Part shown: positions 1-6,379 of the stretch, in pieces
How positions within the stretch are numbered: position 1 is the stretch's first letter
Layout of the letters: the number at the start of each line of letters is the position of its first letter
Assembly (NCBI GenBank): GCA_001942045.1
Contig: MSTD01000033.1
Span: forward strand, 1-11,246
DNA from: Mycolicibacterium porcinum
GTDB taxonomy: Bacteria > Actinomycetota > Actinomycetes > Mycobacteriales > Mycobacteriaceae
DNA length: 11,246 nucleotides
Direction: 5' to 3'
Made by a program: the position numbers and the translations under genes
Notes under the pieces: generated by a model
What the model was told of the DNA's origin: nothing
Database searches by the model: none
Seen by the model: the letters and a program-made list of their open reading frames with translations, nothing else

Positions 1-145
1 CGATCCAGGCGTTGTAGTCCTTCTGTCCGTAGATCCCGAAGGTGTGCAACTCGTTCGCGAAATCCGTGTCCGGATCGGCATGTGCGGGAGCGGCGAAGGC
101 GATAGCCGCCGCGGCGCCAACTGCTGCCAGCCCTGCAAGCTTCAT
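1..145 (-). CDS. DUF732-type secreted protein, N-terminal part (runs off window)
   Basis: Only the first 48 codons are present; the gene continues beyond base 1. It starts with ATG at 143-145 on the minus strand. The opening MKLAGLAAVGAAAAIAFAAP is a short basic, then Ala-rich hydrophobic signal peptide, with a likely cleavage at AHA-DP around residue 23. The mature part begins DPDTDFANELHTFGIYG, which matches the usual opening of DUF732 proteins (acidic residues, then a Phe...Leu...Gly-Ile pattern). DUF732 proteins are small, exported, very common in mycobacteria and of unknown function. There is no Shine-Dalgarno upstream; a TAAGAT hexamer lies 7 nt before the ATG, so the mRNA is probably leaderless. 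The family call rests on about 25 mature residues. Confidence 0.75.
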   Translation of the reverse strand, partial: MKLAGLAAVGAAAAIAFAAPAHADPDTDFANELHTFGIYGQKDYNAWI

Positions 146-152
146 GCGGTGA

Positions 153-158
153 ATCTTA
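153..158 (-). promoter_or_regulatory. -10 element (TAAGAT), probable leaderless promoter of the DUF732-type gene
   Basis: The minus strand reads TAAGAT, a mycobacterial TANNNT -10 hexamer, ending 7 nt before the ATG at 145. That places the transcription start at or next to the A of the start codon. No purine-rich ribosome site exists in the gap. A 5-bp inverted repeat, CTTAG-CCCAT-CTAAG at 155-169, overlaps this element and could be an operator or chance. I see no convincing -35 box. Confidence 0.5.
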
Positions 159-192
159 GCCCATCTAAGCCTGTTTCGGGTGTGCGGTTTGC

Positions 193-1353
193 TCAACTGA
201 TCGCAGCCAGCAGCGGGACATACTGCTCAGCAACCGTCAGCGAACCGTGCTGACCCACCAACGCAGACTCCATGGGCTCGACGGTTCGTCGCAGCAATGC
301 GGCCGACCCGCGGGCGGCGGCGATGACGTCGCCGATGCGGGCCCGAACGTCGTCGCGCACCTGCGGGCCGAACCAACCCGCCGCGATGGCCTCCTCCCTC
401 GACAACACCCATGCCGAATCCGCCAGGATGTCGCGCCACGTCGCCAGGACGTCGTCACCTGCCCCGGCAGCCGTGTACACGTGACGGGCACGCGCCTCGC
501 CGCCCACCGCGGCCACCCCGTCGAGCAGCGGTGGGCTTCCGTCGATGTCGGTCACCACGGCCGGGTCCACGGTGACCATCCCGTGGTCGGCCACCACGGC
601 CAGTAGGCACTCCGCGGGTAGTGCTTCCAAAACCGACTCCACCAGGCGATCCACCTGCCGCAGCTGCATACGCCACGCGGGGGAGCCGGGCCCGTGCAGG
701 TGGCCCACCAGATCGAGGTCGGCGTGGTAGCCGTAGCAGAAGCCGTCGCCCGCGACGGCGGCGATGACTCCGGCGGCCAGGTCGCCAAGGGCGTGCGCAC
801 CGACATAGCGTGCGCCGCGCAGCAGCGCCCGGGTCAGACCCGAACCCGCGTGCTGGGCACCGGAGACAACCGACACATCGATCCCGGCCGCCCCGGCCCG
901 CTCGAACGTCGTGGGCGCGGGCTGCACCCGCTCGGGCGCCACGCGGTCGCGCAGGTCGGGTCCCCACGGGTGAGGCCGCCAGCGCAACGCATTGACGACG
1001 TCGAAATCGGGGGCGGCCTCGGGGACCCGGAAGGAGTAACCGACGAAGCCGTGCTCACCCGAGCGGCATCCGAGGCCGATGGCCGCCAGCCCCGCCGCAG
1101 TCGTCGACGGAAACCCGACGTGCAGTTTTCCGGAGAACGGCCGGCCGGCCAAGGTCGTCAGGACCGGCGCATCCTCGGCGTGCTCGGCCAGCAGCTCGGC
1201 CCCCAGCCCATCGATCAGCAGAACGCATGCCCCGCGGACCGGGCCGGGCCACGGGATGCGCGCCTCGAAGCCGGGCGCTCCCATCGCGGCGAGGACCGAC
1301 GGGACGACGTCGGCCAGGTGCGGTACATCGGGATTGGGACGCGGAGGCTCCAC
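193..1353 (-). CDS. Type I phosphodiesterase / nucleotide pyrophosphatase (alkaline phosphatase superfamily)
   Basis: This is a 386-residue, probably cytoplasmic metallohydrolase that should cleave phosphodiester or pyrophosphate bonds with two metal ions; the substrate cannot be read from sequence. The full superfamily signature is present in order: metal-binding Asp48 in VLLIDGLG, the nucleophile Thr in FPSTTAAGLA (about residue 85), Asp214 and His218 in DLDLVGHLHGPG, Asp256-His257 in VVADHGM, and His369 in VGQHGSL. No signal peptide or membrane segment is seen. The start is GTG at 1351-1353, just after an in-frame TGA; there is no Shine-Dalgarno and no other in-frame start before Met24, so the start is only moderately certain. 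It ends 47 bp before the downstream DUF732-type gene, which has its own promoter. It is divergent from the secreted protein at 1454. Confidence 0.88.
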   Translation of the reverse strand: MEPPRPNPDVPHLADVVPSVLAAMGAPGFEARIPWPGPVRGACVLLIDGLGAELLAEHAEDAPVLTTLAGRPFSGKLHVGFPSTTAAGLAAIGLGCRSGEHGFVGYSFRVPEAAPDFDVVNALRWRPHPWGPDLRDRVAPERVQPAPTTFERAGAAGIDVSVVSGAQHAGSGLTRALLRGARYVGAHALGDLAAGVIAAVAGDGFCYGYHADLDLVGHLHGPGSPAWRMQLRQVDRLVESVLEALPAECLLAVVADHGMVTVDPAVVTDIDGSPPLLDGVAAVGGEARARHVYTAAGAGDDVLATWRDILADSAWVLSREEAIAAGWFGPQVRDDVRARIGDVIAAARGSAALLRRTVEPMESALVGQHGSLTVAEQYVPLLAAIS

Positions 1354-1439
1354 ATCGCGAGCGTGCCATAGAACACGTCAGTCGGTTTCGGCAATGCCGG
1401 CCTCCTCGTAAGTGCGCCCGACCACACCGGCGTACCCGG

Positions 1440-1445
1440 TACGCT
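1440..1445 (+). promoter_or_regulatory. -10 element (TACGCT), probable leaderless promoter
   Basis: TACGCT fits the mycobacterial TANNNT -10 pattern and ends 8 nt before the ATG at 1454. No Shine-Dalgarno lies between. The arrangement suggests leaderless transcription starting at or one base from the start codon and supports 1454 rather than the in-frame GTG at 1412, which would lie upstream of this promoter. Confidence 0.4.
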
Positions 1446-1453
1446 CGGTTTTC

Positions 1454-2002
1454 ATGAAGCCGATGAAAGCCGTGATCTTCGCTGCCGCACTGGCGGTGTC
1501 CGCAGGTGGGGCGTTCACTGGCATCGCCAGTGCTGATCCGGAGACGCCGGCGCCGGTGCCCGCACCGGGTCCGCCGCCGGGACCGGTCGAGCCGGCACCC
1601 GACGCCCCGGCACCGGCTGTACCCGCTGCGGCCGCGGCCGCGGCCGCCATCGACCACGACGGCCTCTTCATCGTGGGCACCGACATCCAGCCGGGCAACT
1701 ACGCCTCAGCCGGTCCCGTCGAGGGCGGCACCTGCTATTGGAAGCGCATGGCCGACCTGCACGGCGGCGACATCATCGACAACGCGTTCACCAAGAAGCC
1801 GCAGGTCATCACAATCGAGGCCACCGACAAGGCGTTCAAGACAAGCGGTTGCCAGCCGTGGCAACCGACGGACGCGGTGCCCGACACTCCGGCATCCGGC
1901 CCCATCCCGGCGCTGGTCGGACAGGCCAAGCTCCGCGCGTGGATGGATTCACTGAACAACAACGCCCGTAACTACGACGGCTCCTCGGTGCCGATGCCGT
2001 GA
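1454..2002 (+). CDS. Secreted Pro/Ala-rich protein with a C-terminal two-cysteine domain
   Basis: This is a 182-residue exported protein of unknown function. Residues 1-27 form a signal peptide (MKPMKAVIFAAALAV..., probable cleavage ASA-DP). Residues 28-57 are a Pro/Ala linker, followed by eight alanines (58-65). From residue 67 comes a compact domain containing FIVGTDIQPGNY, TCYWKR (Cys94) and SGCQPW (Cys133). Similar 'G-x-D-I-x-P-G-x-Y ... CYW' domains occur in secreted proteins and lipoproteins of other actinobacteria; I recall no proven role. The two cysteines probably form a disulphide. There is no lipobox, so the protein is secreted rather than lipid-anchored. An in-frame GTG at 1412 would add 14 residues before the signal peptide and is less likely. 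The gene converges with the Cys-repeat protein, leaving a 17-bp gap. Confidence 0.8.
   Translation: MKPMKAVIFAAALAVSAGGAFTGIASADPETPAPVPAPGPPPGPVEPAPDAPAPAVPAAAAAAAAIDHDGLFIVGTDIQPGNYASAGPVEGGTCYWKRMADLHGGDIIDNAFTKKPQVITIEATDKAFKTSGCQPWQPTDAVPDTPASGPIPALVGQAKLRAWMDSLNNNARNYDGSSVPMP
1628..1645 (+). repeat. GCGGCC hexamer repeat, three copies
   Basis: Three perfect tandem GCGGCC units encode Ala-Ala pairs inside the polyalanine linker of the secreted protein. The unit keeps the reading frame, so copy-number change would lengthen or shorten the linker by two residues without breaking the gene. Confidence 0.8.
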
Positions 2003-2019
2003 TGCCTCGGCCCTACTGA

Positions 2020-2334
2020 TCAGCCGGGCGGGATCAGGGGAGGCCGGCAGGCATTTCCGACCGGGTCCCACCACCAGCCGTTGTCGCACATCGGCGGTGG
2101 CGGTACCACTGGCGGGCGGCAGGTGTTGGCCACCGGGTCCCACCAGGCACCGTTTTCACACCCCAGCGGCACGACCGGTGGGCGGCACACACTCGCCACC
2201 GGATCCCACCATTCTCCGGCCCCACAGTCGGCCCAGCTGACGGCCGGGGCGGCCACCGTTACCACCGCCATCAGTCCGAACGGCGCCAACACCGCGCCGA
2301 CGCCTGCCGCGCAGCGGCCGATGATGTTGGTCAT
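2020..2334 (-). CDS. Small secreted protein with three C-x12-C 'WWDPV' repeats
   Basis: This 104-residue protein has a signal peptide at residues 1-35 (probable cleavage SWA-DC). The whole mature chain consists of three copies of one module: C37-GAGEWWDPVASV-C50-RPP, C59-ENGAWWDPVANT-C72-RPP and C83-DNGWWWDPVGNA-C96-RPP. Each pairs two cysteines 12 residues apart around W-W-D-P-V and is joined by short Pro/Val linkers. The period is 22 to 24 residues. All six mature cysteines belong to repeats, so three intra-module disulphides are likely after export. The start is well supported: ATG at 2332-2334 is preceded by GGGGAGG with a 6-nt gap. Function is unknown; an extracellular binding or wall-associated role is a guess. 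The small protein at 7739-7993 ends in a similar motif. Confidence 0.85.
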   Translation of the reverse strand: MTNIIGRCAAGVGAVLAPFGLMAVVTVAAPAVSWADCGAGEWWDPVASVCRPPVVPLGCENGAWWDPVANTCRPPVVPPPPMCDNGWWWDPVGNACRPPLIPPG

Positions 2335-2340
2335 CTCAAA

Positions 2341-2347
2341 CCTCCCC
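2341..2347 (-). promoter_or_regulatory. Ribosome binding site GGGGAGG of the WWDPV-repeat gene
   Basis: The minus strand reads GGGGAGG, 6 nt before the ATG at 2334, close to the optimal anti-16S match. It fixes the start codon and shows that the small ORF is a real, efficiently translated gene. Confidence 0.75.
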
Positions 2348-2536
2348 GAGAGATTACAACTTCGAGCCTATCCGGCGAACATGCCGACGGCCAAGGTGCG
2401 GACACGCCGCGTCGTTGCTGTACATGGCGGTTTCCGTGACGATTCCGGCCGCTGAATTCCTTTGCTGCACAAGATCACCGGAGCGCGCCTCGGCGGGACC
2501 CCCGATGTCGCTCTTGAAGTGCGTACGGCGCGGCCG

Positions 2537-2557
2537 GCGTGCCGCGGAACGGCACGC
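2537..2557. repeat. Inverted repeat upstream of the acyltransferase
   Basis: Perfect 8-bp arms, GCGTGCCG and CGGCACGC, flank the loop CGGAA. It sits just upstream of the possible -10 hexamer at 2561, about where a -35 box would be, so an operator is more plausible than a leader hairpin. There is no T-run, so it is not a classical terminator. Confidence 0.4.
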
Positions 2558-2642
2558 TGCTAGTCTGCGAGGGCTGCCGGTTGCGCCGATCGCGGGCCGA
2601 TACGCCCGGCCAGCCGCGGCAGTGAGATGACGAAACAGCGAA

Positions 2643-3887
2643 GTGACGAATCAGCTGAGTGGATACGGAAAAGGTGTTGTGCGCGGCGCAGAGATCAAGG
2701 CCCTGACGGGACTGCGCATCGTTGCAGCGGTGTGGGTGGTCCTGTTCCACTTCCGCCCTCTCCTGTATCAAGTGGCACCTGACGTCACCGAGGCGCTCGC
2801 CCCCGTACTCGATCGCGGTGCCCAGGGCGTCGATCTGTTCTTCATCCTCAGCGGATTCGTGCTGACCTGGAACTACATCGACCGGATGGGGCCGACCTGG
2901 TCCACTCGGGCCACCTTGCACTTCTTGTGGCTGCGATTGTCGCGGGTATGGCCGGTGTATCTCGTCACGCTGCACCTGGCCGCACTGTGGCTGATCTTCA
3001 CGCTCAACGTCGGACACATCCCGCCCGAGGACACCAGCGGCTACAACGCGGTCAGCTATGTGCGGCAGCTCTTCCTGGTTCAACTGTGGTTCGAGCCCTA
3101 CTTCGACGGTTCGAGCTGGGACGGCCCCGCCTGGTCGATCAGCGCTGAATGGTTGGCCTACCTGCTGTTCGGGGCGCTGATCCTGGTGATCTTCCGGATC
3201 GCCCGCGCGACTCGGGCCCGGAGCCTGGTCCTGCTGGCCATCGCCGCGGCGGTGCCACCGGTGGTGCTCCTGATGGCCACCGGGCACTTCTATACCCCGT
3301 GGAGTTGGCTGCCCAGGATCGTCATGCAGTTCACCGCGGGCGCGCTGGCCTGCGCGGCGGTGCGCAAGCTGCATCTGACGGAGACGACCCAGAAGCGCGC
3401 GGGCTACCTGTCCATCGTGCTGGGCGCGGTCATCGTCGGCGGGCTCTTCTTCTTCGACAAGCATCCGATGAACACGGTGGGCGATGCCGGCGGCATCGTC
3501 GACATCCTGTTCGTCCCGCAGGTGGTCGCGCTTGCGGTCGGGGTGGGCACCCTCCCGGCGTTGCTGTCGACCCGGTTGCTCGTCTACGGGGGACAAATCT
3601 CGTTCGGCCTGTACATGGTGCACGAGTTGGTGCACACCGCCTGGATCTGGGCCACCCGGCAGTTCGAGCTGACTCTGACGCCCACTTTGTCGGGCAAGGC
3701 GACGCTACTCGGCTTGTTCGCGATCGCACTGGTCGGCGCGATCGCGCTGTATCACCTCGTGGAGGAACCGGCCAGGCGCTGGATGCGCAGAATGGTCGAC
3801 ATTCGGCCTGTTGAACAGGCCAACACCAAGTTGCACCGGATCGATACCGAGGACCGGGCAGACGAGGTTCCGGCCCGCGCGGGCTGA
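2643..3887 (+). CDS. Membrane acyltransferase, acyltransferase 3 (OafA/YrhL) family; Rv0517-like
   Basis: This 414-residue polytopic membrane protein should transfer an acyl group, usually acetyl or succinyl, onto a cell-envelope sugar or lipid. The N-terminal signature is present: ALTGLRIVAAVWVVLFHF, with Arg25 and the invariant His36 of this family, followed by FFILSGFVLTW. About ten hydrophobic segments span residues 26-375, and the family's closing pattern ALYHLVEEPARRWM lies near 370. A short polar cytoplasmic tail follows. The start is GTG at 2643 with only a weak purine stretch upstream; a later GTG at 2679, before the first conserved block, is a possible alternative. The next gene is a secreted SGNH hydrolase, matching from memory the Rv0517-Rv0518 pair of M. 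tuberculosis. The pairing is notable because many acyltransferase 3 proteins carry an SGNH domain fused to the C-terminus. Confidence 0.88.
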   Translation: MTNQLSGYGKGVVRGAEIKALTGLRIVAAVWVVLFHFRPLLYQVAPDVTEALAPVLDRGAQGVDLFFILSGFVLTWNYIDRMGPTWSTRATLHFLWLRLSRVWPVYLVTLHLAALWLIFTLNVGHIPPEDTSGYNAVSYVRQLFLVQLWFEPYFDGSSWDGPAWSISAEWLAYLLFGALILVIFRIARATRARSLVLLAIAAAVPPVVLLMATGHFYTPWSWLPRIVMQFTAGALACAAVRKLHLTETTQKRAGYLSIVLGAVIVGGLFFFDKHPMNTVGDAGGIVDILFVPQVVALAVGVGTLPALLSTRLLVYGGQISFGLYMVHELVHTAWIWATRQFELTLTPTLSGKATLLGLFAIALVGAIALYHLVEEPARRWMRRMVDIRPVEQANTKLHRIDTEDRADEVPARAG

Positions 3888-3907
3888 GCTCTGTAACCAT
3901 CCAAACC

Positions 3908-3946
3908 CGCTGTGCGACAGGTTGTTATGCCCTTGTTATCGCTGTG
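3908..3946. repeat. Nested direct repeats upstream of the SGNH hydrolase
   Basis: TTGTTAT occurs at 3922-3928 and 3933-3939, an 11-bp spacing (one helical turn). It is flanked by CGCTGTG at 3908-3914 and 3940-3946, 32 bp apart (about three turns). CTGT-GCG-ACAG at 3910-3920 is also a short dyad. Helically phased repeats in an otherwise non-coding 155-bp gap suggest a regulator-binding site, but no known consensus is recognised. Confidence 0.4.
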
Positions 3947-3982
3947 TCACCGGCCGCCTATCTACGGCCGAAGTTCACACAA

Positions 3983-3988
3983 TAGGCT
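3983..3988 (+). promoter_or_regulatory. Possible -10 element (TAGGCT) for the SGNH hydrolase
   Basis: TAGGCT fits TANNNT and lies 54 nt before the GTG at 4043, which would give a leader of about 48 nt containing the GGAGG site. There is no clear -35 box. It is offered because the 155-bp gap after the acyltransferase suggests that the hydrolase may have its own promoter. Confidence 0.3.
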
Positions 3989-4032
3989 GTTCGGCGTATC
4001 GCGGCGCGGGATGAATTTGTCTCGCCGGCAGT

Positions 4033-4037
4033 GGAGG
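4033..4037 (+). promoter_or_regulatory. Ribosome binding site GGAGG that decides the SGNH start
   Basis: GGAGG followed by a 5-nt gap precedes the GTG at 4043. An in-frame GTG at 4031 overlaps this site and has no ribosome site of its own, so 4043 is the likely start. Confidence 0.7.
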
Positions 4038-4042
4038 TTGCA

Positions 4043-4732
4043 GTGAGTCGTCTGACCACTTTCATCGTCTCGCTCGCCCTCCTGGTAGGGCTGTTCGCGC
4101 AGGCTCCTCCTCGACGTTACGTCACGTCGGGGCTCGATCCGCAGATCAGCCACATCGCGGTGATCGGCGATTCGTACACCACGGGCATGGCCGCCGAGGG
4201 CGGGATGGGGCCGCGCAACTGGGCGCCGCTGGCCTGGCAGGAATTGGCCCAACGCGGCGTGCAGGTGGATGCCGATGTGGTGGCCGAGGGTGGGGCCGGT
4301 TACGAGGCCCGCGGCAACCGTGGCAGCATCTTCGCCGACCTGACCGCCCGGGCGGTACAACCCGACGACGCGCTGATCGTCTTCTTCGGGTCACGCAACG
4401 ACAAGGACTCCGACCTCGGCGCGGTCACCCGCCTCAGCCATGACGCGCTGACCAGGGCCCGGCAATCCGCTCCCGCCGCCCGCATGCTGGTGATCGGGCC
4501 GCCGTGGGTGAATCCCGACGTGCCGCCGAATCTGCTGGGCGTGCGTGACATCCTGCGGGACCAGGCCCGGCAGGTGAATGCGACGTTCGTGGATCCGATC
4601 GCCGAACGCTGGTTCTTCGATCGCCCCGAGTTGATCGGCGCTGACGGTATCCATCCGACCGATGCGGGTCATGCCTACATGGCGGACAAGATCGCGCCGC
4701 TCATCGGCAAGGAGCTTCCACGCTGGGTCTGA
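4043..4732 (+). CDS. Exported SGNH/GDSL hydrolase; Rv0518-like
   Basis: This 229-residue esterase or acyl-transfer partner is probably exported. Residues 1-21 (VSRLTTFIVSLALLVGLFAQ, GTG read as Met) form a signal peptide or signal anchor. The SGNH blocks are all present: block I IGDSYTTG with nucleophile Ser44, block II Gly in VAEGGAGY, block III G-S-R-N-D in FFGSRND, and block V D-G-I-H with Asp201 and His204. The catalytic triad and the oxyanion-hole Gly and Asn are therefore intact. Members hydrolyse esters or move O-acyl groups on surface glycans and lipids. Being downstream of a membrane acyltransferase 3 gene, it may receive the acyl group outside the membrane or trim acyl decorations. 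It converges with the GlxA-type regulator, leaving 9 bp between stop codons. Confidence 0.88.
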   Translation: MSRLTTFIVSLALLVGLFAQAPPRRYVTSGLDPQISHIAVIGDSYTTGMAAEGGMGPRNWAPLAWQELAQRGVQVDADVVAEGGAGYEARGNRGSIFADLTARAVQPDDALIVFFGSRNDKDSDLGAVTRLSHDALTRARQSAPAARMLVIGPPWVNPDVPPNLLGVRDILRDQARQVNATFVDPIAERWFFDRPELIGADGIHPTDAGHAYMADKIAPLIGKELPRWV

Positions 4733-4741
4733 TGCGCCCAT

Positions 4742-5713
4742 TCAGTCGTCGGACGTGGTGCGGAAACGGTCGCGGTAGGCCTTCGGTGACACACCGAGGT
4801 GATTGACGAATACACGTCGTAGGGTCTCGGTGCTTCCGAAACCGGCCAGCCGGGCGGATTCGGCCACCGGGCGTCCGGCATCGAGGGCGGCCCGCGCGAC
4901 GTCGATCCGCACCGTTTCGACGTAGCGCGCCGGTGTGGTGCCCAGCTCGGCCTGAAACAAGCGGGTCAGCTGTCGGGTACTCAAGGAGGCCTGCGCGGCA
5001 AGGCTTTTCACGCTGTGGGCCGCGGTCGGGTCGGCCGCGATCGCCTCGGTGACCCGGCGCACCGCAGACTCGGCGGGTGCGTCCGACTCCACCAGTGTGG
5101 AGAACTGCGACTGGCCGCCGGCGCGCTTGAGGTATACGACCAGTGACCGCGCGACGTCGCGTACCAGATCAGTGCCGTAATCCGACTCCACCAGCGCCAG
5201 TGCCAGGTCGATGCCCGCTGACACTCCCGCCGAGGTGTAGACGTTCCCGTCCCGGACGAAGATGGCATCCGGCTCGACCGAAATCGTGGGGTACGCACGG
5301 GCCAGCAGCCGTGCGTGCCGCCAGTGCGTGGTGGCCCGGCGATTGTCGAGCAAGCCTGCCGCGGCCAGGATGAAGGAGCCGGTACAGATCGACGCCAGCC
5401 GCCGGGTCCGGGCGGGGAGGTCCCGAAGCGCCGTCACCAGCGCGGGATCGATCGGCCGGCCCACGAGATCGTCTCCGCCGGAGACCAATACAGTGTCGAC
5501 GCCGTCGATCTCCGAGATTCGATCGGTCACCGCGAAGGAAGTGCCGATCGAGGTGGTGACGTCGACGCCGTCGACCGATGCGATCCGCAGGCGGTAGTCG
5601 GCGCCGAACCGGTTGGCCTCGGCGAACACCTCGGCCGGTCCCGCGGCGTCGAGCAGTTTCATCCCGTCGAAGACCACGATCACGACCTCACGCGGCCCCG
5701 CACCCTGTGCCAT
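4742..5713 (-). CDS. GlxA-family transcriptional regulator (DJ-1/PfpI domain plus AraC-type HTH)
   Basis: This is a 323-residue cytoplasmic regulator. Residues 8-190 form a DJ-1/PfpI (glutamine amidotransferase-like) sensor: EVVIVVFDGMKLLDAAGPAEVF at the start, then LASICTGSFILAAAGLLD with Cys110 at the nucleophile elbow and TTHWRH after it. Residues 215-320 form the AraC DNA-binding domain, with helix-turn-helix units near 235-256 (SVKSLAAQASLSTRQLTRLF) and 283-305, ending LGVSPKAYRDRFR. The ATG at 5711-5713 is the first start leading directly into the domain; longer in-frame versions add 41 unlike residues. No strong ribosome site is seen. Because it is divergent from the cupin-HD operon with 101 bp between starts, it most likely controls that operon and itself. 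The ligand is unknown; related DJ-1 enzymes include isocyanide hydratase. Confidence 0.92.
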   Translation of the reverse strand: MAQGAGPREVVIVVFDGMKLLDAAGPAEVFAEANRFGADYRLRIASVDGVDVTTSIGTSFAVTDRISEIDGVDTVLVSGGDDLVGRPIDPALVTALRDLPARTRRLASICTGSFILAAAGLLDNRRATTHWRHARLLARAYPTISVEPDAIFVRDGNVYTSAGVSAGIDLALALVESDYGTDLVRDVARSLVVYLKRAGGQSQFSTLVESDAPAESAVRRVTEAIAADPTAAHSVKSLAAQASLSTRQLTRLFQAELGTTPARYVETVRIDVARAALDAGRPVAESARLAGFGSTETLRRVFVNHLGVSPKAYRDRFRTTSDD

Positions 5714-5814
5714 CCGTCCATTGTGTCGCTTTCTGTGGGAAACATGGCGCATCGGACATGGTGGATGCCGTGGCCCGGGTCGCAGACTGGAGCCACAGCG
5801 ACGAGGAGGTTCAC
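5714..5814. promoter_or_regulatory. Shared control region between GlxA-type regulator and cupin-HD operon
   Basis: This 101-bp region separates divergent starts. ACATGG occurs directly repeated at 5742-5747 and 5756-5761 (14-bp spacing), and loosely related CATCC/GGATG arms at 5711-5715 and 5763-5767 form an imperfect dyad. A short TTTC-TGTGG-GAAA hairpin lies at 5730-5742. These are candidate regulator contacts; none matches a consensus I can name, and no clear -35/-10 pair is visible. Confidence 0.35.
5803..5809 (+). promoter_or_regulatory. Ribosome binding site GAGGAGG of the cupin gene
   Basis: GAGGAGG lies 5 nt before the ATG at 5815. It rejects longer in-frame starts that run back through the regulator gene. 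Confidence 0.75.
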
Positions 5815-6357
5815 ATGTCATCCACCGCAGGCGCAACCCTGACCGTGGTCCAACCCGGGTCGGGGGACACCGCTGAAATCCCGGGCTTCGGTGCGGTTTT
5901 CAAGCTGACCGGTCACACAACCGGTGGCCTGGTCTCGATTGTCGAGCACCCCTTCGCGGTCGGCATGATCACCGCGGCGCACCGGCACACCAACGAGGAC
6001 GAGCATTCGATCGTGCTGTCCGGTGAGATCGGCTTCCGCTCCGATGACAGCGAGGTGGTGCTGGGGCCGGGTGGCTACATCACCAAGCCTCGCGGACAGA
6101 TGCACGCCATGTGGAACGCCGGTACGACGCCCGGCCGCATCATCGAAGTCATCACGCCCGGCAACGGTTTCGAGAATTACTTCCGCGAACTCGGTGAGTT
6201 GCTCGCCTCAGCCGGTGAACCCGGCCCGGACAGTCCGGCCCTGCACACCACGGCCGAGTTCGTCGAGCTGTCGAACAAGTACGGCCTCACCTACGGCAGG
6301 CCGCAGTGGTTCGACGACATCGTGACCCGCTACCACCTCAACCCACCCACCCATTGA
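5815..6357 (+). CDS. Single-domain cupin protein
   Basis: This 180-residue soluble protein has one conserved beta-barrel. Cupin motif 1 is AAHRHTNEDEHSIVLSGEIGF with His56, His58 and an acidic ligand (Glu61 or Glu63); motif 2 is PRGQMHAMWNAG with His97. The metal-binding set is therefore complete, and an iron, manganese or zinc enzyme (dioxygenase, isomerase or similar) is possible, although many such cupins are of unknown activity. The C-terminal 60 residues contain a helical tail with FENYFRELGELLAS and a conserved-looking YGLTYGRPQWFDDIV. It is the first gene of a tight operon: the HD gene begins 22 nt after its stop, with its ribosome site inside that gap. Control by the divergent GlxA-type regulator is inferred from position. 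Confidence 0.88.
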   Translation: MSSTAGATLTVVQPGSGDTAEIPGFGAVFKLTGHTTGGLVSIVEHPFAVGMITAAHRHTNEDEHSIVLSGEIGFRSDDSEVVLGPGGYITKPRGQMHAMWNAGTTPGRIIEVITPGNGFENYFRELGELLASAGEPGPDSPALHTTAEFVELSNKYGLTYGRPQWFDDIVTRYHLNPPTH

Positions 6358-6366
6358 TCAGAATTT

Positions 6367-6375
6367 GAAGGAGAT
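6367..6375 (+). promoter_or_regulatory. Ribosome binding site GAAGGAGAT that decides the HD-protein start
   Basis: GAAGGAGAT precedes the GTG at 6380 by 4 nt. An earlier in-frame TTG at 6365 overlaps this site and is not the likely start. Confidence 0.7.
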
Positions 6376-6379
6376 CATC

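Larger units (their letters stand above)
2335..2642. other. 308-bp divergent intergenic region
   Basis: This region separates the WWDPV-repeat gene (-) from the acyltransferase (+) and must hold both promoters. Open frames across it are unlike protein and start without ribosome sites. I see an 8-bp perfect inverted repeat with a 5-nt loop (GCGTGCCG at 2537-2544, CGGCACGC at 2550-2557) and a TAGTCT hexamer at 2561-2566 that fits TANNNT and could be the acyltransferase -10 box. Nothing else is recognisable. Confidence 0.5.

Noticed and set aside
694..1371. Long plus-strand open frame opposite the phosphodiesterase gene
   Set aside because: It is antisense to a gene with complete catalytic motifs; its translation is Arg/Gly-rich with no domain and no ribosome site. 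High GC creates such frames.
2415..2630. 71-codon plus-strand frame in the 308-bp intergenic region
   Set aside because: It has no ribosome site, no signal peptide or domain, and Arg/Ala-rich random-looking composition.
2475..3635. 386-codon minus-strand open frame opposite the acyltransferase
   Set aside because: Its composition (Arg, Gln, His, Pro) is that of an antisense shadow, while the plus strand encodes clear membrane segments and the acyltransferase signature.
5714..5836. N-terminal extension of the GlxA-type regulator to a start at 5836
   Set aside because: The extra 41 residues are unlike the family and would overlap the cupin start and its ribosome site; the DJ-1 domain begins right after the ATG at 5713.
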